From positions 124,001-188,000 of the forward strand of contig JAKCOZ010000245.1 of the NCBI GenBank assembly GCA_022605955.1: a DNA stretch of 64,000 nucleotides. Reading direction: 5' to 3'. Position 1 is the first letter of the stretch; each line of letters starts with the position of its first letter. The stretch comes from Rallus limicola (lineage: Eukaryota; Chordata; Aves; Gruiformes; Rallidae). Made by a program: the position numbers and the translations under genes. The notes below the pieces were generated by a model. It did not search any database. It worked only from the letters and a program-made list of their open reading frames with translations, and was not told where the DNA came from. Shown piece by piece: positions 24,054-37,319 of the stretch.

Positions 24054-26825
24054 ATGCCTTTCAGGCCTAGCTTCTTTACTTTGGGAGTTATTGCTGGACG
24101 TTTAGCATGTTTTGAACTGCAGTCTGCTAGGGCCGAGAAAAGCACCGTAGGAGGTTCCAGGCATGTTCCCTCTTTCCAGGCAAAGGAAAAGGCTGAGAGC
24201 CAAAGTGATAGGGTCTGCTCGTGTGTCCTGTTAGGAGGTTTCAGACAAGCTATGCCTTTCAGGCCTAGCTTCTTTACTTTGGGAGTTATTGCTGGACGTT
24301 TAGCATGTTTTGAACTGCAGTCTGCTAGGGCCGAGAAAAGCACCGTAGGAGGTTCCAGGCATGTTCCCTCTTTCCAGGCAAAGGAAAAGGCTGAGAGCCA
24401 AAGTGATAGGGTCTGCTCGTGTGTCCTGTTAGGAGGTTTCAGACAAGCTATGCCTTTCAGGCCTAGCTTCTTTACTTTGGGAGTTATTGCTGGACGTTTA
24501 GCATGTTTTGAACTGCAGTCTGCTAGGGCCGAGAAAAGCACCGTAGGAGGTTCCAGGCATGTTCCCTCTTTCCAGGCAAAGGAAAAGGCTGAGAGCCAAA
24601 GCGACAGGGTCTGCTCGTGTGTCCTGTTAGGAGGTTTCAGACAAGCTATGCCTTTCAGGCCTAGCTTCTTTACTTTGGGAGTTATTGCTGGACGTTTAGC
24701 ATGTTTTGAACTGCAGTCTGCTAGGGCCGAGAAAAGCACCGTAGGAGCTTCCAGGCATGTTCCCTCTTTCCAGGCAAAGGAAAAGGCTGAGAGCCAAAGC
24801 GACAGGGTCTGCTCGTGTGTCCTGTTAGGAGGTTTCAGACAAGCTATGCCTTTCAGGCCTAGCTTCTTTACTTTGGGAGTTATTGCTGGACGTTTAGCAT
24901 GTTTTGAACTGCAGTCTGCTAGGGCCGAGAAAAGCACCGTAGGAGGTTCCAGGCATGTTCCCTCTTTCCAGGCAAAGGAAAAGGCTGAGAGCCAAAGTGA
25001 CAGGGTCTGCTCGTGTGTCCTGTTAGGAGGTTTCAGACAAGCTATGCCTTTCAGGCCTAGCTTCTTTACTTTGGGAGTTATTGCTGGACGTTTAGCATGT
25101 TTTGAACTGCAGTCTGCTAGGGCCGAGAAAAGCACCGTAGGAGGTTCCAGGCATGTTCCCTCTTTCCAGGCAAAGGAAAAGGCTGAGAGCCAAAGTGACA
25201 GGGTCTGCTCGTGTGTCCTGTTAGGAGGTTTCAGACAAGCTATGCCTTTCAGGCCTAGCTTCTTTACTTTGGGAGTTATTGCTGGACGTTTAGCATGTTT
25301 TGAACTGCAGTCTGCTAGGGCCGAGAAAAGCACCGTAGGAGGTTCCAGGCATGTTCCCTCTTTCCAGGCAAAGGAAAAGGCTGAGAGCCAAAGCGACAGG
25401 GTCTGCTCATGTGTCCTGTTAGGAGGTTTCAGACAAGCTATGCCTTTCAGGCCTAGCTTCTTTACTTTGGGAGTTATTGCTGGACGTTTAGCATGTTTTG
25501 AACTGCAGTCTGCTAGGGCCGAGAAAAGCACCGTAGGAGGTTCCAGGCATGTTCCCTCTTTCCAGGCAAAGGAAAAGGCTGAGAGCCAAAGCGACAGGGT
25601 CTGCTCGTGTGTCCTGTTAGGAGGTTTCAGACAAGCTATGCCTTTCAGGCCTAGCTTCTTTACTTTGGGAGTTATTGCTGGACGTTTAGCATGTTTTGAA
25701 CTGCAGTCTGCTAGGGCCGAGAAAAGCACCGTAGGAGGTTCCAGGCATGTTCCCTCTTTCCAGGCAAAGGAAAAGGCTGAGAGCCAAAGTGACAGGGTCT
25801 GCTCGTGTGTCCTGATAGGAGGTTTCAGACAAGCTATGCCTTTCAGGCCTAGCTTCTTTACTTTGGGAGTTATTGCTGGACGTTTAGCATGTTTTGAACT
25901 GCAGTCTGCTAGGGCCGAGAAAAGCACCGTAGGAGGTTCCAGGCATGTTCCCTCTTTCCAGGCAAAGGAAAAGGCTGAGAGCCAAAGCGACAGGGTCTGC
26001 TCGTGTGTCCTGTTAGGAGGTTTCAGACAAGCTATGCCTTTCAGGCCTCGCTTCTTTACTTTGGGAGTTATTGCTGGACGTTTAGCATGTTTTGAACTGC
26101 AGTCTGCTAGGGCCGAGAAAAGCACCGTAGGAGGTTCCAGGCATGTTCCCTCTTTCCAGGCAAAGGAAAAGGCTGAGAGCCAAAGTGACAGGGTCTGCTC
26201 GTGTGTCCTGTTAGGAGGTTTCAGACAAGCTATGCCTTTCAGGCCTAGCTTCTTTACTTTGGGAGTTATTGCTGGACGTTTAGCATGTTTTGAACTGCAG
26301 TCTGCTAGGGCCGAGAAAAGCACCGTAGGAGGTTCCAGGCATGATAACTCTTTTCAGGCAAAGGAAAAGGCTGAGAGCCAAAGTGACAGGGTCTGCTCGT
26401 GTGTCCTGTTAGGAGGTTTCAGACAAGCTATGCCTTTCAGGCCTCGCTTCTTTACTTTGGGAGTTATTGCTGGACGTTTAGCATGTTTTGAACTGCAGTC
26501 TGCTAGGGCCGAGAAAAGCACCGTAGGAGGTTCCAGGCATGTTCCCTCTTTCCAGGCAAAGGAAAAGGCTGAGAGCCAAAGTGACAGGGTCTGCTCGTGT
26601 GTCCTGTTAGGAGGTTTCAGACAAGCTATGCCTTTCAGGCCTAGCTTCTTTACTTTGGGAGTTATTGCTGGACGTTTAGCATGTTTTGAACTGCAGTCTG
26701 CTAGGGCCGAGAAAAGCACCGTAGGAGGTTCCAGGCATGTTCCCTCTTTCCAGGCAAAGGAAAAGGCTGAGAGCCAAAGTGACAGGGTCTGCTCGTGTGT
26801 CCTGTTAGGAGGTTTCAGACAAGCT
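24054..26825 (+). repeat. 14-monomer HOR unit (2,772 bp) with GATAAC variant
   Basis: Opens with two GTGATAGG monomers, then GGAGCTTCC in monomer 4, GCTCATG in 7, CCTGATAGG in 9, CCTCGC in 11, and in monomer 12 GATAAC (26343-26348) in place of GTTAAC, followed by CCTCGC. It lacks the closing TAA because its last nine monomers are duplicated in tandem to the right. Confidence 0.85.
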
Positions 26826-28607
26826 ATGCCTTTCAGGCCTAGCTTCTTTACTTTGGGAGTTATTGCTGGACGTTTAGCATGTTTTGAACTGCAGTCTGCT
26901 AGGGCCGAGAAAAGCACCGTAGGAGGTTCCAGGCATGTTCCCTCTTTCCAGGCAAAGGAAAAGGCTGAGAGCCAAAGTGACAGGGTCTGCTCGTGTGTCC
27001 TGTTAGGAGGTTTCAGACAAGCTATGCCTTTCAGGCCTAGCTTCTTTACTTTGGGAGTTATTGCTGGACGTTTAGCATGTTTTGAACTGCAGTCTGCTAG
27101 GGCCGAGAAAAGCACCGTAGGAGGTTCCAGGCATGTTCCCTCTTTCCAGGCAAAGGAAAAGGCTGAGAGCCAAAGCGACAGGGTCTGCTCATGTGTCCTG
27201 TTAGGAGGTTTCAGACAAGCTATGCCTTTCAGGCCTAGCTTCTTTACTTTGGGAGTTATTGCTGGACGTTTAGCATGTTTTGAACTGCAGTCTGCTAGGG
27301 CCGAGAAAAGCACCGTAGGAGGTTCCAGGCATGTTCCCTCTTTCCAGGCAAAGGAAAAGGCTGAGAGCCAAAGCGACAGGGTCTGCTCGTGTGTCCTGTT
27401 AGGAGGTTTCAGACAAGCTATGCCTTTCAGGCCTAGCTTCTTTACTTTGGGAGTTATTGCTGGACGTTTAGCATGTTTTGAACTGCAGTCTGCTAGGGCC
27501 GAGAAAAGCACCGTAGGAGGTTCCAGGCATGTTCCCTCTTTCCAGGCAAAGGAAAAGGCTGAGAGCCAAAGTGACAGGGTCTGCTCGTGTGTCCTGATAG
27601 GAGGTTTCAGACAAGCTATGCCTTTCAGGCCTAGCTTCTTTACTTTGGGAGTTATTGCTGGACGTTTAGCATGTTTTGAACTGCAGTCTGCTAGGGCCGA
27701 GAAAAGCACCGTAGGAGGTTCCAGGCATGTTCCCTCTTTCCAGGCAAAGGAAAAGGCTGAGAGCCAAAGCGACAGGGTCTGCTCGTGTGTCCTGTTAGGA
27801 GGTTTCAGACAAGCTATGCCTTTCAGGCCTCGCTTCTTTACTTTGGGAGTTATTGCTGGACGTTTAGCATGTTTTGAACTGCAGTCTGCTAGGGCCGAGA
27901 AAAGCACCGTAGGAGGTTCCAGGCATGTTCCCTCTTTCCAGGCAAAGGAAAAGGCTGAGAGCCAAAGTGACAGGGTCTGCTCGTGTGTCCTGTTAGGAGG
28001 TTTCAGACAAGCTATGCCTTTCAGGCCTAGCTTCTTTACTTTGGGAGTTATTGCTGGACGTTTAGCATGTTTTGAACTGCAGTCTGCTAGGGCCGAGAAA
28101 AGCACCGTAGGAGGTTCCAGGCATGATAACTCTTTTCAGGCAAAGGAAAAGGCTGAGAGCCAAAGTGACAGGGTCTGCTCGTGTGTCCTGTTAGGAGGTT
28201 TCAGACAAGCTATGCCTTTCAGGCCTCGCTTCTTTACTTTGGGAGTTATTGCTGGACGTTTAGCATGTTTTGAACTGCAGTCTGCTAGGGCCGAGAAAAG
28301 CACCGTAGGAGGTTCCAGGCATGTTCCCTCTTTCCAGGCAAAGGAAAAGGCTGAGAGCCAAAGTGACAGGGTCTGCTCGTGTGTCCTGTTAGGAGGTTTC
28401 AGACAAGCTATGCCTTTCAGGCCTAGCTTCTTTACTTTGGGAGTTATTGCTGGACGTTTAGCATGTTTTGAACTGCAGTCTGCTAGGGCCGAGAAAAGCA
28501 CCGTAGGAGGTTCCAGGCATGTTCCCTCTTTCCAGGCAAAGGAAAAGGCTGAGAGCCAAAGTGACAGGGTCTGCTCATGTGTCCTGTAAGGAGGTTTCAG
28601 ACAAGCT
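26826..28607 (+). repeat. Tandem 9-monomer duplication (1,782 bp) of 25044-26825
   Basis: Repeats monomers 6-14 of the preceding unit, including the private GATAAC variant (28125-28130, exactly 1,782 bp from 26343). It ends in CCTGTAAGG (TAA at 28587), restoring the normal unit end. GATAAC occurs only in these two places, so the duplication is younger than that substitution. Confidence 0.88.
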
Positions 28608-31379
28608 ATGCCTTTCAGGCCTAGCTTCTTTACTTTGGGAGTTATTGCTGGACGTTTAGCATGTTTTGAACTGCAGTCTGCTAGGGCCGAGAAAAGCACC
28701 GTAGGAGGTTCCAGGCATGTTCCCTCTTTCCAGGCAAAGGAAAAGGCTGAGAGCCAAAGTGATAGGGTCTGCTCGTGTGTCCTGTTAGGAGGTTTCAGAC
28801 AAGCTATGCCTTTCAGGCCTAGCTTCTTTACTTTGGGAGTTATTGCTGGACGTTTAGCATGTTTTGAACTGCAGTCTGCTAGGGCCGAGAAAAGCACCGT
28901 AGGAGGTTCCAGGCATGTTCCCTCTTTCCAGGCAAAGGAAAAGGCTGAGAGCCAAAGCGACAGGGTCTGCTCGTGTGTCCTGTTAGGAGGTTTCAGACAA
29001 GCTATGCCTTTCAGGCCTAGCTTCTTTACTTTGGGAGTTATTGCTGGACGTTTAGCATGTTTTGAACTGCAGTCTGCTAGGGCCGAGAAAAGCACCGTAG
29101 GAGGTTCCAGACATGTTCCCTCTTTCCAGGCAAAAGAAAAGGCTGAGAGCCAAAGCGACAGGGTCTGCTCGTGTGTCCTGTTAGGAGGTTTCAGACAAGC
29201 TATGCCTTTCTGGCCTAGCTTCTTTACTTTGGGAGTTATTGCTGGACGTTTAGCATGTTTTGAACTGCAGTCTGCTAGGGCCGAGAAAAGCACCGTAGGA
29301 GGTTCCAGGCATGTTCCCTCTTTCCAGGCAAAGGAAAAGGCTGAGAGCCAAAGCGACAGGGTCTGCTCGTGTGTCCTGTTAGGAGGTTTCAGACAAGCTA
29401 TGCCTTTCAGGCCTAGCTTCTTTACTTTGGGAGTTATTGCTGGACGTTTAGCATGTTTTGAACTGCAGTCTGCTAGGGCCGAGAAAAGCACCGTAGGAGG
29501 TTCCAGGCATGTTGCCTCTTTCCAGGCAAAGGAAAAGGCTGAGAGCCAAAGTGACAGGGTCTGCTCGTGTGTCCTGTTAGGAGGTTTCAGACAAGCTATG
29601 CCTTTCAGGCCTAGCTTCTTTACTTTGGGAGTTATTGCTGGACGTTTAGCATGTTTTGAACTGCAGTCTGCTAGGGCCGAGAAAAGCACCGTAGGAGGTT
29701 CCAGGCATGTTCCCTCTTTCCAGGCAAAGGAAAAGGCTGAGAGCCAAAGTGACAGGGTCTGCTCGTGTGTCCTGTTAGGAGGTTTCAGACAAGCTATGCC
29801 TTTCAGGCCTAGCTTCTTTACTTTGGGAGTTATTGCTGGACGTTTAGCATGTTTTGAACTGCAGTCTGCTAGGGCCGAGAAAAGCACCGTAGGAGGTTCC
29901 AGGCATGTTCCCTCTTTCCAGGCAAAGGAAAAGGCTGAGAGCCAAAGCGACAGGGTCTGCTCATGTGTCCTGTTAGGAGGTTTCAGACAAGCTATGCCTT
30001 TCAGGCCTAGCTTCTTTACTTTGGGAGTTATTGCTGGACGTTTAGCATGTTTTGAACTGCAGTCTGCTAGGGCCGAGAAAAGCACCGTAGGAGGTTCCAG
30101 GCATGTTCCCTCTTTCCAGGCAAAGGAAAAGGCTGAGAGCCAAAGCGACAGGGTCTGCTCGTGTGTCCTGTTAGGAGGTTTCAGACAAGCTATGCCTTTC
30201 AGGCCTAGCTTCTTTACTTTGGGAGTTATTGCTGGACGTTTAGCATGTTTTGAACTGCAGTCTGCTAGGGCCGAGAAAAGCACCGTAGGAGGTTCCAGGC
30301 ATGTTCCCTCTTTCCAGGCAAAGGAAAAGGCTGAGAGCCAAAGTGACAGGGTCTGCTCGTGTGTCCTGATAGGAGGTTTCAGACAAGCTATGCCTTTCAG
30401 GCCTAGCTTCTTTACTTTGGGAGTTATTGCTGGACGTTTAGCATGTTTTGAACTGCAGTCTGCTAGGGCCGAGAAAAGCACCGTAGGAGGTTCCAGGCAT
30501 GTTCCCTCTTTCCAGGCAAAGGAAAAGGCTGAGAGCCAAAGCGACAGGGTCTGCTCGTGTGTCCTGTTAGGAGGTTTCAGACAAGCTATGCCTTTCAGGC
30601 CTCGCTTCTTTACTTTGGGAGTTATTGCTGGACGTTTAGCATGTTTTGAACTGCAGTCTGCTAGGGCCGAGAAAAGCACCGTAGGAGGTTCCAGGCATGT
30701 TCCCTCTTTCCAGGCAAAGGAAAAGGCTGAGAGCCAAAGTGACAGGGTCTGCTCGTGTGTCCTGTTAGGAGGTTTCAGACAAGCTATGCCTTTCAGGCCT
30801 AGCTTCTTTACTTTGGGAGTTATTGCTGGACGTTTAGCATGTTTTGAACTGCAGTCTGCTAGGGCCGAGAAAAGCACCGTAGGAGGTTCCAGGCATGTTA
30901 ACTCTTTTCAGGCAAAGGAAAAGGCTGAGAGCCAAAGTGACAGGGTCTGCTCGTGTGTCCTGTTAGGAGGTTTCAGACAAGCTATGCCTTTCAGGCCTCG
31001 CTTCTTTACTTTGGGAGTTATTGCTGGACGTTTAGCATGTTTTGAACTGCAGTCTGCTAGGGCCGAGAAAAGCACCGTAGGAGGTTCCAGGCATGTTCCC
31101 TCTTTCCAGGCAAAGGAAAAGGCTGAGAGCCAAAGTGACAGGGTCTGCTCGTGTGTCCTGTTAGGAGGTTTCAGACAAGCTATGCCTTTCAGGCCTAGCT
31201 TCTTTACTTTGGGAGTTATTGCTGGACGTTTAGCATGTTTTGAACTGCAGTCTGCTAGGGCCGAGAAAAGCACCGTAGGAGGTTCCAGGCATGTTCCCTC
31301 TTTCCAGGCAAAGGAAAAGGCTGAGAGCCAAAGTGACAGGGTCTGCTCGTGTGTCCTGTTAGGAGGTTTCAGACAAGCT
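28608..31379 (+). repeat. 14-monomer HOR unit (2,772 bp), TTCTGGCC subtype
   Basis: Markers: GTGATAGG in monomer 1, CAAAAGAAAAGG at the end of 3, TTTCTGGCC in 4 (TGG at 29211), GTTGCCTC in 5, GCTCATG in 7, CCTGATAGG in 9, CCTCGC in 11, GTTAAC in 12 (30897-30902), CCTCGC in 13. TTTCTGGCC removes the AGGCCT site. The closing TAA is absent here. A singleton CCAGACATG lies near 29109. Confidence 0.88.
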
Positions 31380-34300
31380 ATGCCTTTCAGGCCTAGCTTC
31401 TTTACTTTGGGAGTTATTGCTGGACGTTTAGCATGTTTTGAACTGCAGTCTGCTAGGGCCGAGAAAAGCACCGTAGGAGGTTCCAGGCATGTTCCCTCTT
31501 TCCAGGCAAAGGAAAAGGCTGAGAGCCAAAGTGATAGGGTCTGCTCGTGTGTCCTGTTAGGAGGTTTCAGACAAGCTATGCCTTTCAGGCCTAGCTTCTT
31601 TACTTTGGGAGTTATTGCTGGACGTTTAGCATGTTTTGAACTGCAGTCTGCTAGGGCCGAGAAAAGCACCGTAGGAGGTTCCAGGCATGTTCCCTCTTTC
31701 CAGGCAAAGGAAAAGGCTGAGAGCCAAAGCGACAGGGTCTGCTCGTGTGTCCTGTTAGGAGGTTTCAGACAAGCTATGCCTTTCAGGCCTAGCTTCTTTA
31801 CTTTGGGAGTTATTGCTGGACGTTTAGCATGTTTTGAACTGCAGTCTGCTAGGGCCGAGAAAAGCACCGTAGGAGGTTCCAGGCATGTTCCCTCTTTCCA
31901 GGCAAAAGAAAAGGCTGAGAGCCAAAGCGACAGGGTCTGCTCGTGTGTCCTGTTAGGAGGTTTCAGACAAGCTATGCCTTTCTGGCCTAGCTTCTTTACT
32001 TTGGGAGTTATTGCTGGACGTTTAGCATGTTTTGAACTGCAGTCTGCTAGGGCCGAGAAAAGCACCGTAGGAGGTTCCAGGCATGTTCCCTCTTTCCAGG
32101 CAAAGGAAAAGGCTGAGAGCCAAAGCGACAGGGTCTGCTCGTGTGTCCTGTTAGGAGGTTTCAGACAAGCTATGCCTTTCAGGCCTAGCTTCTTTACTTT
32201 GGGAGTTATTGCTGGACGTTTAGCATGTTTTGAACTGCAGTCTGCTAGGGCCGAGAAAAGCACCGTAGGAGGTTCCAGGCATGTTGCCTCTTTCCAGGCA
32301 AAGGAAAAGGCTGAGAGCCAAAGTGACAGGGTCTGCTCGTGTGTCCTGTTAGGAGGTTTCAGACAAGCTATGCCTTTCAGGCCTAGCTTCTTTACTTTGG
32401 GAGTTATTGCTGGACGTTTAGCATGTTTTGAACTGCAGTCTGCTAGGGCCGAGAAAAGCACCGTAGGAGGTTCCAGGCATGTTCCCTCTTTCCAGGCAAA
32501 GGAAAAGGCTGAGAGCCAAAGTGACAGGGTCTGCTCGTGTGTCCTGTTAGGAGGTTTCAGACAAGCTATGCCTTTCAGGCCTAGCTTCTTTACTTTGGGA
32601 GTTATTGCTGGACGTTTAGCATGTTTTGAACTGCAGTCTGCTAGGGCCGAGAAAAGCACAGTAGGAGGTTCCAGGCATGTTCCCTCTTTCCAGGCAAAGG
32701 AAAAGGCTGAGAGCCAAAGCGACAGGGTCTGCTCATGTGTCCTGTTAGGAGGTTTCAGACAAGCTATGCCTTTCAGGCCTAGCTTCTTTACTTTGGGAGT
32801 TATTGCTGGACGTTTAGCATGTTTTGAACTGCAGTCTGCTAGGGCCGAGAAAAGCACCGTAGGAGGTTCCAGGCATGTTCCCTCTTTCCAGGCAAAGGAA
32901 AAGGCTGAGAGCCAAAGTGACAGGGTCTGCTCGTGTGTCCTGTTAGGAGTTTTCAGACAAGCTATGCCTTTCAGGCCTCGCTTCTTTACTTTGGGAGTTA
33001 TTGCTGGACGTTTAGCATGTTTTGAACTGCAGTCTGCTAGGGCCGAGAAAAGCACCGTAGGAGGTTCCAGGCATGTTCCCTCTTTCCAGGCAAAGGAAAA
33101 GGCTGAGAGCCAAAGCGACAGGGTCTGCTCGTGTGTCCTGTTAGGAGGTTTCAGACAAGCTATGCCTTTCAGGCCTAGCTTCTTTACTTTGGGAGTTATT
33201 GCTGGACGTTTAGCATGTTTTGAACTGCAGTCTGCTAGGGCCGAGAAAAGCACCGTAGGAGGTTCCAGGCATGTTCCCTCTTTCCAGGCAAAGGAAAAGG
33301 CTGAGAGCCAAAGTGACAGGGTCTGCTCGTGTGTCCTGTTAGGAGGTTTCAGACAAGCTATGCCTTTCAGGCCTAGCTTCTTTACTTTGGGAGTTATTGC
33401 TGGACGTTTAGCATGTTTTGAACTGCAGTCTGCTAGGGCCGAGAAAAGCACCGTAGGAGGTTCCAGGCATGTTCCCTCTTTCCAGGCAAAGGAAAAGGCT
33501 GAGAGCCAAAGTGACAGGGTCTGCTCGTGTGTCCTGTTAGGAGGTTTCAGACAAGCTATGCCTTTCAGGCCTAGCTTCTTTACTTTGGGAGTTATTGCTG
33601 GACGTTTAGCATGTTTTGAACTGCAGTCTGCTAGGGCCGAGAAAAGCACCGTAGGAGGTTCCAGGCATGTTCCCTCTTTCCAGGCAAAGGAAAAGGCTGA
33701 GAGCCAAAGCGACAGGGTCTGCTCATGTGTCCTGTTAGGAGGTTTCAGACAAGCTATGCCTTTCATGCCTAGCTTCTTTACTTTGGGAGTTATTGCTGGA
33801 CGTTTAGCATGTTTTGAACTGCAGTCTGCTAGGGCCGAGAAAAGCACCGTAGGAGGTTCCAGGCATGTTCCCTCTTTCCAGGCAAAGGAAAAGGCTGAGA
33901 GCCAAAGCGACAGGGTCTGCTCGTGTGTCCTGTTAGGAGGTTTCAGACAAGCTATGCCTTTCAGGCCTAGCTTCTTTACTTTGGGAGTTATTGCTGGACG
34001 TTTAGCATGTTTTGAACTGCAGTCTGCTAGGGCCGAGAAAAGCACCGTAGGAGGTTCCAGGCATGTTGCCTCTTTCCAGGCAAAGGAAAAGGCTGAGAGC
34101 CAAAGTGACAGGGTCTGCTCGTGTGTCCTGTTAGGAGGTTTCAGACAAGCTATGCCTTTCAGGCCTAGCTTCTTTACTTTGGGAGTTATTGCTGGACGTT
34201 TAGCATGTTTTGAACTGCAGTCTGCTAGGGCCGAGAAAAGCACCGTAGGAGGTTCCAGGCATGTTCCCTCTTTCCAGGCAAAGGAAAAGGCTGAGAGCCA

Positions 34301-34943
34301 AAGCGACAGGGTCTGCTCGTGTGTCCTGTTAGGAGGTTTCAGACAAGCTATGCCTTTCAGGCCTAGCTTCTTTACTTTGGGAGTTATTGCTGGACGTTTA
34401 GCATGTTTTGAACTGCAGTCTGCTAGGGCCGAGAAAAGCACCGTAGGAGCTTCCAGGCATGTTCCCTCTTTCCAGGCAAAGGAAAAGGCTGAGAGCCAAA
34501 GTGACAGGGTCTGCTCGTGTGTCCTGTTAGGAGGTTTCAGACAAGCTATGCCTTTCAGGCCTCGCTTCTTTACTTTGGGAGTTATTGCTGGACGTTTAGC
34601 ATGATTTGAACTGCAGTCTGCTAGGGCCGAGAAAAGCACCGTAGGAGGTTCCAGGCATGTTCCCTCTTTCCAGGCAAAGGAAAAGGCTGAGAGCCAAAGC
34701 GACAGGGTCTGCTCGTGTGTCCTGTTAGGAGGTTTCAGACAAGCTATGCCTTTCAGGCCTAGCTTCTTTACTTTGGGAGTTATTGCTGGACGTTTAGCAT
34801 GTTTTGAACTGCAGTCTGCTAGGGCCGAGAAAAGCACCGTAGGAGGTTCCAGGCATGTTCCCTCTTTCCAGGCAAAGGAAAAGGCTGAGAGCCAAAGTGA
34901 CAGGGTCTGCTCGTGTGTCCTGTTAGGAGGTTTCAGACAAGCT
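31380..34943 (+). repeat. Rearranged HOR unit, 18 monomers
   Basis: Opens like the 28608 unit (GTGATAGG, CAAAAGAAAAGG, TGG at 31983, GTTGCCTC), 2,772 bp after it. It then has GCACAGTAGG (32656), GGAGTTTTCAG (32950), CCTCGC, and a second round nine monomers later with TTTCATGCC (33765) and GTTGCCTC. A GGAGCTTCC monomer and one with GCATGATTTG (about 34600) follow. The GTTAAC tail is missing. The first 12 monomers recur at 42468. Confidence 0.8.
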
Positions 34944-37319
34944 ATGCCTTTCAGGCCTAGCTTCTTTACTTTGGGAGTTATTGCTGGACGTTTAGCATGT
35001 TTTGAACTGCAGTCTGCTAGGGCCGAGAAAAGCACCGTAGGAGGTTCCAGGCATGTTCCCTCTTTCCAGGCAAAGGAAAAGGCTGAGAGCCAAAGTGATA
35101 GGGTCTGCTCGTGTGTCCTGTTAGGAGGTTTCAGACAAGCTATGCCTTTCAGGCCTAGCTTCTTTACTTTGGGAGTTATTGCTGGATGTTTAGCATGTTT
35201 TGAACTGCAGTCTGCTAGGGCCGAGAAAAGCACCGTAGGAGGTTCCAGGCATGTTCCCTCTTTCCAGGCAAAGGAAAAGGCTGAGAGCCAAAGCGACAGG
35301 GTCTGCTCGTGTGTCCTGTTAGGAGGTTTCAGACAAGCTATGCCTTTCAGGCCTAGCTTCTTTACTTTGGGAGTTATTGCTGGACGTTTAGCATGTTTTG
35401 AACTGCAGTCTGCTAGGGCCGAGAAAAGCACCGTAGGAGGTTCCAGGCATGTTCCCTCTTTCCAGGCAAAGGAAAAGGCTGAGAGCCAAAGCGACAGGGT
35501 CTGCTCGTGTGTCCTGTTAGGAGGTTTCAGACAAGCTATGCCTTTCAGGCCTAGCTTCTTTACTTTGGGAGTTATTGCTGGACGTTTAGCATGTTTTGAA
35601 CTGCAGTCTGCTAGGGCCGAGAAAAGCACCGTAGGAGGTTCCAGGCATGTTCCCTCTTTCCAGGCAAAGGAAAAGGCTGAGAGCCAAAGCGACAGGGTCT
35701 GCTCGTGTGTCCTGTTAGGAGGTTTCAGACAAGCTATGCCTTTCAGGCCTAGCTTCTTTACTTTGGGAGTTATTGCTGGACGTTTAGCATGTTTTGAACT
35801 GCAGTCTGCTAGGGCCGAGAAAAGCACCGTAGGAGGTTCCAGGCATGTTCCCTCTTTCCAGGCAAAGGAAAAGGCTGAGAGCCAAAGCGACAGGGTCTGC
35901 TCATGTGTCCTGTTAGGAGGTTTCAGACAAGCTATGCCTTTCAGGCCTAGCTTCTTTACTTTGGGAGTTATTGCTGGACGTTTAGCATGTTTTGAACTGC
36001 AGTCTGCTAGGGCCGAGAAAAGCACCGTAGGAGGTTCCAGGCATGTTCCCTCTTTCCAGGCAAAGGAAAAGGCTGAGAGCCAAAGCGACAGGGTCTGCTC
36101 GTGTGTCCTGTTAGGAGGTTTCAGACAAGCTATGCCTTTCAGGCCTAGCTTCTTTACTTTGGGAGTTATTGCTGGACGTTTAGCATGTTTTGAACTGCAG
36201 TCTGCTAGGGCCGAGAAAAGCACCGTAGGAGGTTCCAGGCATGTTCCCTCTTTCCAGGCAAAGGAAAAGGCTGAGAGCCAAAGTGACAGGGTCTGCTCGT
36301 GTGTCCTGATAGGAGGTTTCAGACAAGCTATGCCTTTCAGGCCTAGCTTCTTTACTTTGGGAGTTATTGCTGGACGTTTAGCATGTTTTGAACTGCAGTC
36401 TGCTAGGGCCGAGAAAAGCACCGTAGGAGGTTCCAGGCATGTTCCCTCTTTCCAGGCAAAGGAAAAGGCTGAGAGCCAAAGCGACAGGGTCTGCTCGTGT
36501 GTCCTGTTAGGAGGTTTCAGACAAGCTATGCCTTTCAGGCCTCGCTTCTTTACTTTGGGAGTTATTGCTGGACGTTTAGCATGTTTTGAACTGCAGTCTG
36601 CTAGGGCCGAGAAAAGCACCGTAGGAGGTTCCAGGCATGTTCCCTCTTTCCAGGCAAAGGAAAAGGCTGAGAGCCAAAGTGACAGGGTCTGCTCGTGTGT
36701 CCTGTTAGGAGGTTTCAGACAAGCTATGCCTTTCAGGCCTAGCTTCTTTACTTTGGGAGTTATTGCTGGACGTTTAGCATGTTTTGAACTGCAGTCTGCT
36801 AGGGCCGAGAAAAGCACCGTAGGAGGTTCCAGGCATGTTGCCTCTTTCCAGGCAAAGGAAAAGGCTGAGAGCCAAAGTGACAGGGTCTGCTCGTGTGTCC
36901 TGTTAGGAGGTTTCAGACAAGCTATGCCTTTCAGGCCTCGCTTCTTTACTTTGGGAGTTATTGCTGGACGTTTAGCATGTTTTGAACTGCAGTCTGCTAG
37001 GGCCGAGAAAAGCACCGTAGGAGGTTCCAGGCATGTTCCCTCTTTCCAGGCAAAGGAAAAGGCTGAGAGCCAAAGCGACAGGGTCTGCTCGTGTGTCCTG
37101 TTAGGAGGTTTCAGACAAGCTATGCCTTTCAGGCCTAGCTTCTTTACTTTGGGAGTTATTGCTGGACGTTTAGCATGTTTTGAACTGCAGTCTGCTAGGG
37201 CCGAGAAAAGCACCGTAGGAGGTTCCAGGCATGTTCCCTCTTTCCAGGCAAAGGAAAAGGCTGAGAGCCAAAGTGACAGGGTCTGCTCGTGTGTCCTGTT
37301 AGGAGGTTTCAGACAAGCT
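34944..37319 (+). repeat. 12-monomer HOR unit with GTTGCC in the GTTAAC slot
   Basis: Opens with GTGATAGG (about 35097), has GGATGTTT (35187) in the next monomer, GCTCATG, CCTGATAGG and CCTCGC, then GTTGCCTC (36840) where other units have GTTAAC, then CCTCGC. The slot is assigned by its two flanking CCTCGC monomers and by the exact 2,376-bp spacing to the GTTAAC of the next unit. Gene conversion or a hybrid exchange would explain it. Confidence 0.75.
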
